NCBI GenBank assembly: GCA_004380135.1
Contig: QXCR01000341.1
Location: 1 to 14,346 of the forward strand
Direction of reading: 5' to 3'
Source: Stemphylium vesicarium
Taxonomy: Eukaryota > Ascomycota > Dothideomycetes > Pleosporales > Pleosporaceae
Length of the DNA stretch: 14,346 nucleotides
This document shows positions 8,401-14,346 of this stretch, in pieces. The translations under genes and the position numbers were made by a program. Position 1 is the stretch's first letter, and each line of letters starts with the position of its first letter. Under the pieces are notes generated by a model, which did not search any database, had not been told where the DNA came from, and saw only the letters and a list, made by a program, of their open reading frames with translations.

Positions 8401-9700
8401 CTTTATTATTATTATCCTATATAATAATTATAGTAGGATTAGTATTATTTAGCTACTAAGAAGAGAATAGGTCTTTAGCTACTAGTCTTAGCTTATCTAT
8501 ATAGTAAGTCTTTATAGCCTAGAGAGTAGCTAGCTTTACCTAATATAGATCTCGTACGCGTAATACTTAGAACTTCTTACTTCTCTAGTCTAGTTTCTTA
8601 CTTATTCTTATAGTCTATACGTCGCGTAGATCTAACTAAACCTAGTCTTCTACTTTATAGGTAGAGGCTAGCTTTCTTAACTTATTTACTTATCTCTCTT
8701 ATTTCTATTGCGCGTACGATATTGCGGAGATCGCCTAGTTAGCTACGCTAGTAATAACTTTTATAATTTTCTAGGCCTTATCTTAGGGGCTTATTACTAT
8801 TATAGTATTTTCTATTATATAGCCTAACTCTTTAGCTTAAGAGAAGAAGATATTATAATAGCTATATTATAGGAAGAAGGAAGATACTCTAGTAGTTAAA
8901 TTTATATAAAAGTTTAATATTAGTTCTAGTACTAGATATAAAATTACTTAGTTATCTTAGTTATTATTATAAAATACCTATATAACTACCTTAATATTAC
9001 TATTTACTTATTCTATTATACTATTATTCTAAGAGTAGTATGCGGTAGATAGATTCTTCTTAATCTCTAGTAACGTATATATATCTCTCTATAGCGCGCT
9101 AGTAAACTAAGGGCTATAATCTAAGGTAATAAAGATAGAAAAACTATAGTAGTAGTATACTTCTTATATAAAGGCCTATATAACGTTTAGCATCTTTATT
9201 TTATTTATTAGAATTAGTATGACCCTCTTACTTAGGTAATTCTTTACTACTATTAGGTTAGAGTTCCCTTAAAATAGTAGTAGGCCCGTGATAAAGTCTA
9301 TAGTAAGGTGTTGCCACGTGTGGCTTAGAACTAGTAGCGGTCGTAGGTAGCTATGCCTCCTATCTCTCTATAGCGTGCTCTTCTAGTAGAGCTTATAGTT
9401 CTATATAAAATATTATATATTATTACTTATTTTTAACTAATACTATTCTCTAATAATTATCTAGTAGATTTTCTCTCGTCTAAAGTAGTCTATTTAAAGA
9501 ATAGATACGTAATTTAAATAATATCTATATAGAGAGGCTTAGACTTAAAAGCCTAGATATAGTTTCTCTACCTTAGTTAGTCTTTACTATTAATTATATA
9601 GTTACTAAGAGATATAGTTATCTTTCTAGTTATAGATAGGGACTATTACCTCTTCTATATAGCGTATAGTACTTCTTAATATATAATATCTTCTATTATT
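8400..9700 (-). pseudogene. Integrase of element N with complete DD35E codons, RIP-degraded
   Basis: Integrase inserts the element cDNA. On the minus strand the core begins SHTWQHLTIDF, with the first catalytic Asp at 9298-9296. The second Asp is in TLDYSP-FT at 9121-9119, and the Glu is in IIE-VNS at 9013-9011. The Asp-Glu spacing is 36 codons (35 residues between), and all three lie in one frame. Unlike copies A and B, all three catalytic codons survive, though stops elsewhere make the gene dead. Upstream, around 9340-9640, is the degraded zinc-binding N-terminal part, where Cys codons read Tyr. Downstream, 8400-8950 reads as the integrase C-terminus leading to the chromodomain. Confidence 0.9.
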
Positions 9701-9889
9701 ATTATAGCCTAGTAGCGACTTAAGAGTTCTTTCTAATTTAGTACTTAAAGTTAAATTAGTAATATAAGTAGCTTCTAATCTACTTATATAAGAAATATCC
9801 TTAGTACTTTTTATTATTATATAGATAAAAGTATTATAAATTCTCTTAAAGTAATATAATTATCTAAGTTATCTTAGAATAAGTTTTAG

Positions 9890-10300
9890 TCTTATTAAAA
9901 GAGTATATTAACTTATATATTCTTCTTTCTAAAGTAATAATAGATTCTTATATTACTAAAATAGGATAGCTCTATAGACTATTATATATATTACTTAGTT
10001 ATTTTTTACTTCTTAATAAAGTATTCTAAGTTCTTATAGTCTATAATAACTTTAAATTCTTATACGCTTTATAGTTTAGCGTTCTAATTATTTAGATAGT
10101 AGATTACTACTAGAAGTTTCTTATTATATATTAGATAATTTGCTTCGTAACTATTAAACTTCTTTAATAGATAGGCGATTATATAAAGAATACTATTCTC
10201 GTCTTCTTATAATAGCGTGCTATCTAAGACGTAACTTAAGAAGTTATATTCTATAACTATATATTAGTCTAGGTTAAAGAGAACTAAGACTTCTTTTAAG
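9890..10300 (-). pseudogene. RNase H of element N, RIP-degraded
   Basis: On the minus strand the frame gives YVLDSTLLQEDEN-style sequence near 10225-10180, then FNSYEANYLIYNKKLLVVI near 10165-10105, the catalytic-region motif VIIDYKNLEYF near 10055-10020, and FRKKNI-VN near 9930-9905. These match in order the Ty3/Gypsy RNase H domain. Several stops interrupt it, and nearby indels shift the frame relative to RT or integrase. The domain lies directly between RT and integrase, as expected for this superfamily. Confidence 0.85.
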
Positions 10301-11250
10301 AGAAAGGCTTCTTTTAGTATATAAAAGCTTCTCTCTTATTTCTTACTTTAAGTAAACTTTATATCCTTCTTTATAAGTTATATAAGAGGCTTAGCGTATT
10401 ATATAAAGTATAGAATAAACTTCTTATAAAAATTTATAAAACTAATAAACTCTTATACACTACGCACTATTATTAAGGACTTTTATTCTTAGATTACTTC
10501 TATCTTCTTAAAGTCTATAGAGATTCCTTTACTTACTTTAATAATAAACTCTAGGTACTTTATATATTATATATTAAACTCGCACTTCTTTAATTCTAAC
10601 TAGAGGCTAGTATTCTTAAGATAGTCTAGTATTATTTATACGTAGGCGTGGTGCTAAAAGAGAGAGCTATCTATAAATATAATAATATTGTCTAAGTATA
10701 CTAATATAAAGTTATCTAGGAATTTACGTAATATCTAGTTTATATAGCGTTAAAACGTACTAAGTGCGTTTATAAGACTAAAGAGTATTACTAACTACTT
10801 ATATAAGCTAAATCTCGTATAGAAAGTAGTTATCTACTTTTACTCTTTTATAATATAGATCTTATAGAAGGCTACTATAATATCTAGCTTAGTATACTAC
10901 TTCGCCTATCTAATCTAGTAGAGCGTCTCTTATATAAGGGGGAGAGAGTAGTAGTTCTTCTTAGTAATCGCGTTTAAGGCTTAGTAGTTAATATAAAATT
11001 ATAATTCTCTACTTAGCTTTTATATAAAAAGTATAAGAGACGTAGTAGAGAAGTTACTAACTTATACAAAGCCCTTATCTAAGAGCTTATATAGCATCTT
11101 TCTTAAGATAAGAAGTTTATCTCTTAATATATTATAAAGTAGTCTATATAGCACCTTTAATTTCTTTCTATCTTATAGCTTAAGTTTAATCTTATAGTCT
11201 ATATTTAGTCTTCTAATAGAAGAGAGGTCTTTACTTTTTTTTAGTAGGAA
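10300..11250 (-). pseudogene. Reverse transcriptase of element N, RIP-degraded
   Basis: On the minus strand, from about 11090, the frame reads GFV-VSNFSTTSLILF, then INYQALNAITKKN near 11000-10960, LDIIVAFYKI near 10890-10855, FSLINALSTFQ near 10775-10740, and the catalytic box YLDN at 10698-10687. It continues into IIIFIDSSLF and LELKKCEF near 10590. The second Asp of YxDD is Asn. The Tyr codon is in the same frame as the protease Asp of N (1,071 bp apart). This RT differs clearly from that of copies A and C, so N is a separate family. Confidence 0.92.
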
Positions 11251-11479
11251 TAGATCTTTATATAATTATAAGTAGTCTAGTAGTTATCTTAATATTTCTT
11301 CTTTAATAAATAAAGTCTTAACTTATAAGGCCTTCTTAATATTCTTTAAGCTAGTTATAAAGATTTAGATCTTCTTATTTTCTATTTTACTTTATTATAT
11401 ATAGTACTAGAAGGCTACTATAGAGATAGAGATATACTTAACTTTATTTACTTAGAACTCTATACTCTATATAGTAATA

Positions 11480-11850
11480 CTATACTTTAATAGAGTAAGA
11501 GTCTTCTACTTATTATTAATAATCCCTCTTACTTACTCTAGCTATGTCTTCTCTAAGATTATATTATAGCTATACGTAGAGAGTATAATATACGCAGCTA
11601 CTTGCTACTTTAGCCCTCCTACGTCTAACGTGAACTCTATAATTGCGCCTATAGAGCTTCTCTAGCTATTTACTCCTCTAATAATAATCTATAGTATCTT
11701 AATGCGCGGTAAGCTCTTTAATTATATAAACTTCTTAGTTATAATCTCGTATATATAATACTTATTATCTATTATAGTAGTAGTATAATTTATTCTATTA
11801 ATAGTAATATTAATAGATATTAGTTTTATTATAGCTAATTAGAGAAGAAT
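11480..11850 (-). pseudogene. Aspartic protease of element N, RIP-degraded
   Basis: This is the retropepsin that matures the polyprotein. On the minus strand the active site reads IIDNKYY, with the Asp codon at 11769-11767. The Ser/Thr-Gly has changed in the way RIP would cause (AGT to AAT, GGx to AAx). About 70-80 codons later, after GAIIEFTLDVGG near 11650-11620, the closing segment YNIILEKTWL appears near 11560-11535 and corresponds to the DIILG-pWL end of retropepsins. It lies in one frame with the upstream gag-like region and the downstream RT. Confidence 0.82.
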
Positions 11851-11899
11851 CTCTTTTCTTAGTTATATAATCTCTTAGACTTTATTCTTATTCTACTTT

Positions 11900-12600
11900 A
11901 GCTTATATCTTTTAACTAGGGCTCTTCTTTTCTTAACTCCTCTAAGTTAGAGGTTACTATAGTAGAGATAATAGCTACTTTTAGCTACCTATCTCTATCT
12001 TTTATATAAGAATTTAATCTCTTTAACTTCGTTTAGTACTAGGTAATATAATACTCTAGCTTACTATAGCGTAAGTAAGTTCCTTTCTCTTTCCTCTTCT
12101 AGACCTCTACTTTTATACTCTAGAATTCCTAAGTTATATAGGGCTTTATAGCTCTAATAGTAGGAGTCTATTCTATCGCGTTATTATAGTAATAGGTCTA
12201 TAGAGGCGAGGTTATATAAGGTGTATAGTTAAGAGAGGACTAGTTCATAGCTTTTAGATTCTCCTAAGTAATATATATTCTTTAAATAAATTACTTATAT
12301 ATCTCTCTAGTAGAAGGTTAATAACTTACTTAGTAGTATAGTAGTCTCCTATTTAGTAAGTTCTTAAGGTAATTAATCTTCTATATATTACTTATACTAT
12401 CTAGACCTACTTTTAGAAACTTAAGATTAAAGAATTATATATAAGAGATAAAATCCTCTTTATCTTACTTTATTATATAAAAGAAGTATATTACCTTCTC
12501 TTTAATTATAAAGTTAATAAAGAATTTATTTAGCTATTACTATAAACTCTATAGTAAGAGATTAGACTTTCTCTCTATTAACGCTATAATATATATTCTT
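11900..12600 (-). pseudogene. Gag-like region of element N, RIP-degraded
   Basis: A single minus-strand frame runs from about 12580 into the protease with only TAA/TAG interruptions. Position and continuity make it Gag. Segments such as YYLGES-SYELVLS near 12280-12240 and ALYNLGILEYKSRGLEEERE near 12150-12090 can be read. No capsid signature or zinc knuckle was recognised with confidence. The function is inferred from place in the element. It shows no clear similarity to the Gag of copy A. No start codon can be assigned. Confidence 0.6.
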
Positions 12601-13154
12601 AGGGTAGTAAATATATATCCTTTAATATAAGTAATTATATAGTAAACTTAATTACTCTTACTTAAGTAAGCTTATTAGTCTATAAAGAGCTTTACTTATA
12701 CGTATATCTTTTATTAAGTATAATTCTTATAACTACCCTTCTTAAAGACCTCTATATCTAATAGGCGTAGCTTCTTTTATTATATAGGTTCTTAACTTTA
12801 GCCTAATATTAATATAATAAGTAGAGTAGTCCTATCTAGACTTAGTATACTTAGTATTCTTCTCTAATTCTTAATAATTTAAATTAGGGCCTAAAGTTAC
12901 TAGTCTAATATAGCGTATAATTATTATTTTTAAATTACTTAGTTTAAGTCGCTCTATAGTCGTTATATATAATCTTAAAGCTTCTTTACTTTAAGTATAT
13001 AATTTCTTTCTAGAGAGAGGTCTCTCTAGTTACTTCTTAACTCTTCTTAGTTTATTATATTATTATCTACTTATACTTATATTATATAGGTAAAGTCTTA
13101 CTAACTTATTACGTATAAGAAGAAAGAGTAAAGTAAAAGTAAGTTTTCTTATAA
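12600..13154 (-). other. 5' leader and Gag N-terminal region of element N
   Basis: This stretch lies between the 5' LTR and the recognisable gag-like frame. Directly inside the LTR the minus strand reads TTATAAGAAAAC. A tRNA primer binding site should start here, but none can be named after RIP. No protein motif was seen. A strong palindrome at 13010-13029 lies in it. Confidence 0.5.
13010..13029. repeat. Perfect 9-bp inverted repeat in the N leader
   Basis: CTAGAGAGA at 13010-13018 and TCTCTCTAG at 13021-13029 are exact reverse complements around GG. In the RNA of N this would be a hairpin in the untranslated leader, the place where retroelements carry packaging or dimerisation structures. 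The arms have no CpA or TpG and so are immune to RIP; survival alone does not prove function. Confidence 0.75.
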
Positions 13155-13341
13155 TATTATAGGCGGAAAGAGGCCTACTAATAAGTATGCATTTACTCCT
13201 ATATATAGAATAAGAAAGGTAGAGAAAAGAAGTGTAGGTGTCCTCCTTCGTACGGTACTTATGCTTTGCGCTACCTCTACGCTAGCGTTCCGCGCTAGCC
13301 TAAAGTAAGAAGGTAGCAGTACTTAGGCGTAGCCCTTTACA
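13155..13341 (-). repeat. Element N LTR, right copy (5' LTR of the minus-strand element)
   Basis: This 187-bp LTR pairs with 6782-6968. On the plus strand it begins TATTATAGG (the TG of the end now TA) and closes CCTTTACA. On the minus strand, as transcribed, it starts TGTAAAGGGC and has a TATA-like CTATATATAGG about 40-50 bp before its end. At offsets 2-49 it carries the mutated base at every differing site; from 91 on it carries the ancestral base. It keeps CG-rich patches (TTCGTACGG, TTCCGCGC) that are lost in the left copy. Confidence 0.95.
13281..13299. repeat. 7-bp inverted repeat (GCTAGCG/CGCTAGC) in the N LTR
   Basis: GCTAGCG (13281-13287) and CGCTAGC (13293-13299) form a perfect stem with a 5-base loop. 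In the left LTR the second arm is mutated (ATGCTAG), so the stem is broken there. It may be an LTR transcription or RNA-structure element; function unknown. Confidence 0.7.
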
Positions 13342-13346
13342 CTAAT
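13342..13346. repeat. Target site duplication of element N, right copy (CTAAT)
   Basis: Exact repeat of 6777-6781 immediately after the terminal CA of the right LTR. Its survival as a perfect pair shows that the two LTRs come from one insertion event. Confidence 0.95.
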
Positions 13347-13520
13347 AAGATACTAAAAGAATTATAGGAAGTAATTATTAAGTAATACTATAATAACCCT
13401 ATATATAATTATTCTAGTGTTGTCTAAATTATAAAACTTTTTAAGAGGAACTATAAGTTTCTATATATAAAGAATAAGATTACCTTCTTTATTACTAAAT
13501 ACGTAGACTATTAGAAAAAT

Positions 13521-14346
13521 AAATATAGTACCTACGCACCTTATAGAGAAATATAAGTAATAGAGCTACCTAATATACTATAGTTAGATTTCTTTATAGA
13601 CTTTATTATAGGCCTATTAGTCTTAAAAGACTTTATTACTAAAGTGTTATATAATATAATTCTTATAATAGTTAATTATTTTATAAAGTAAGCTAAGTAT
13701 ATCGCCTTTTATAAAGATTTTATAGTAGTATAACTTATATATATTATTTTTAATTATATTCCTAAGTATTATAGTCTACTAAAATTAATAATTAGTAATA
13801 TAGATAAGCTCTTTACTTTAAACTTTTAGATAGTATTACTTACTATAATTAGTACTTAAAGAAAGCTATCTATAGCTTAATACCTATAAATAGATAAATA
13901 AATAGAGTAAATAAACTATATAATAAAAGCCTATCTATAAATCTATATCAATTACTAGTAAAATAACTAGGTTTTATTATTACCTATAGTATAGATAGCC
14001 TATAATAATAAGCTTTTAGAGTCTATAGAATAAACTCTATTTTACGTAAATTATAAGAGATACTTAAATCTCTTTATATATATACTACTAAGCCTAAAAA
14101 TAGAAGTAGCTATTACTATAGCTAATAAGCTAAAATTAGTATATAAGTTACTATAATACGAACTTAAAAAAGTATAACGCTAGAGTATCTTATATATTAA
14201 TAAGAAATTAAAAATAGTATCTTAAATAAAAAGAGAGAATAAAGTTTATCTACTTATAAAGAATCTTTATATTATATAACTTAATAAGAGACTTAATAAT
14301 ATTAAGATTAGACTAATTTTAATTCTTAATTAAAAGGGACTAGTTA
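13521..14346 (+). repeat. Direct repeat of 1240-2076 (family I integrase)
   Basis: The block aligns with copy B from AAATATAGTA at 13521 (1240) to TAGTTA at 14346 (2076), with a net length difference of 11 bp that includes the 13-bp duplication in copy B. Differences are mainly transitions. The alignment begins exactly at the end of the LTR-like unit, which marks that unit's insertion point. Confidence 0.88.

Larger units (their letters stand above)
6782..13341 (-). mobile_element. Complete nested chromodomain-type Ty3/Gypsy retrotransposon (element N), RIP-degraded
   Basis: This is a 6,560-bp element with 187-bp direct LTRs, a 5-bp target duplication and all coding on the minus strand. In transcription order (high to low coordinates) it has 5' LTR, leader, gag-like region, protease, RT, RNase H, integrase, chromodomain-like segment, unassigned tail, polypurine tract and 3' LTR. 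The gag-like, PR (Asp at 11767-11769) and RT (YLDN at 10687-10698) regions lie in one frame. The integrase is in a different frame from RT, so at least one indel has accumulated. It sits in the linker between RNase H and integrase of copy A. N is somewhat less AT-rich than copy A, which fits a later arrival or fewer rounds of RIP. Confidence 0.95.
2276..14346 (+). mobile_element. Family I Ty3/Gypsy LTR retrotransposon, copy A (split by element N; 3' end outside window)
   Basis: Copy A reads, on the plus strand, 5' LTR, gag, protease, RT, RNase H (2276-6781) and, after the nested element, integrase (13342-14346). The order PR-RT-RH-IN is that of Ty3/Gypsy (Metaviridae-type) elements and rules out Ty1/Copia, where integrase comes before RT. 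Capsid and zinc knuckle share one frame. RNase H (Asp at 6653) and integrase (Asp at 13599) share a frame once 6,565 bp are discounted. One or more indels shift the RT frame relative to PR and RNase H, one of them around 6160-6200. The 3' LTR is beyond the window. All domains are dead. Confidence 0.88.
13342..14346 (+). pseudogene. Integrase of copy A, right part after the nested insertion, RIP-degraded
   Basis: This is the continuation of copy A pol. The first ~170 bp correspond to the zinc-binding N-terminal domain, where His and Cys codons read Tyr (for example KYVDY-KNK near 13500-13525). The core has its first catalytic Asp at 13599-13601 (GAC, kept). The second is at 13797-13799 in the ISN-D segment (AAT, Asp to Asn) and the Glu at 13905-13907 (GAG, kept). 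Spacing from second to third is 36 codons, as in DD35E enzymes. The frame matches RNase H of copy A once the nested element and one target duplication are discounted. The C-terminus, any chromodomain and the 3' LTR lie beyond the window. From 13521 on it is a direct repeat of copy B (1240-2076). Confidence 0.9.

Noticed and set aside
13120..13154. tRNA primer binding site of element N
   Set aside because: The minus strand next to the LTR (TTATAAGAAAAC) cannot be matched to a tRNA 3' end without guessing which bases RIP changed.
1..14346. Mitochondrial, Plasmodium-like or other naturally AT-rich genome
   Set aside because: The bias is against CpA and TpG specifically, GC-rich islands sit at LTR edges, and retrotransposon frames are broken by transition-type stops; this is RIP in an ascomycete rather than general AT richness.
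1..14346. tRNA, rRNA, host gene or defence system
   Set aside because: No cloverleaf, rRNA segment or non-transposon protein motif was found on either strand; everything recognisable is retrotransposon.

Overview
This window is a graveyard of LTR retrotransposons from a filamentous ascomycete (Pezizomycotina) that carries out, or once carried out, repeat-induced point mutation (RIP). The sequence is extremely rich in TpA. CpA and TpG are almost absent except in a few short islands, while CpT is kept. Reading frames of Ty3/Gypsy polyproteins can be followed for hundreds of bases, but they are full of TAA and TAG where CAA, CAG and TGG codons are expected. No gene is intact. Nothing bacterial, viral or host-genic was recognised. 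The species cannot be named from this.

Layout. (1) 1-~1010, minus strand: reverse transcriptase fragment of family I (copy C), continuing off the left edge. (2) 1025-1239: a complete LTR-like unit with TGTTA...TAACA ends, partly spared by RIP. (3) 1240-2275, plus strand: integrase and 3' tail of family I (copy B), cut at its first base by the LTR-like unit. (4) 2276-6781 and 13342-14346, plus strand: family I copy A, with 5' LTR, gag (capsid and zinc knuckle), protease, reverse transcriptase, RNase H and integrase. It runs off the right edge. (5) 6782-13341: a complete 6,560-bp Ty3/Gypsy element of a second, chromodomain-type family (N), in minus orientation, inserted between the RNase H and integrase regions of copy A. 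N has two 187-bp LTRs and a perfect 5-bp target duplication (CTAAT). On its minus strand, from high to low coordinates, it carries leader, gag-like region, protease, RT, RNase H, integrase, chromodomain, a 1.2-kb coding-like tail, polypurine tract and 3' LTR.

How it fits together. Taking out N plus one target duplication (6,565 bp) puts the RNase H and integrase of copy A in the same frame, so N landed in a contiguous pol gene. The two N LTRs differ at 20 sites, all transitions. The changes are split by side: the outer edge of each LTR is spared and the inner side is mutated. The outer ends of the other two LTRs (1239 side and 2276 side) are also the GC-richer, CpA-containing parts. RIP therefore seems to have faded over roughly the last 50-100 bp of each inserted element. 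The most novel-looking items are this edge effect, the paired CG-to-TA changes in the LTRs, and the unassigned 3' reading frame of N with an in-frame 30-codon duplication.
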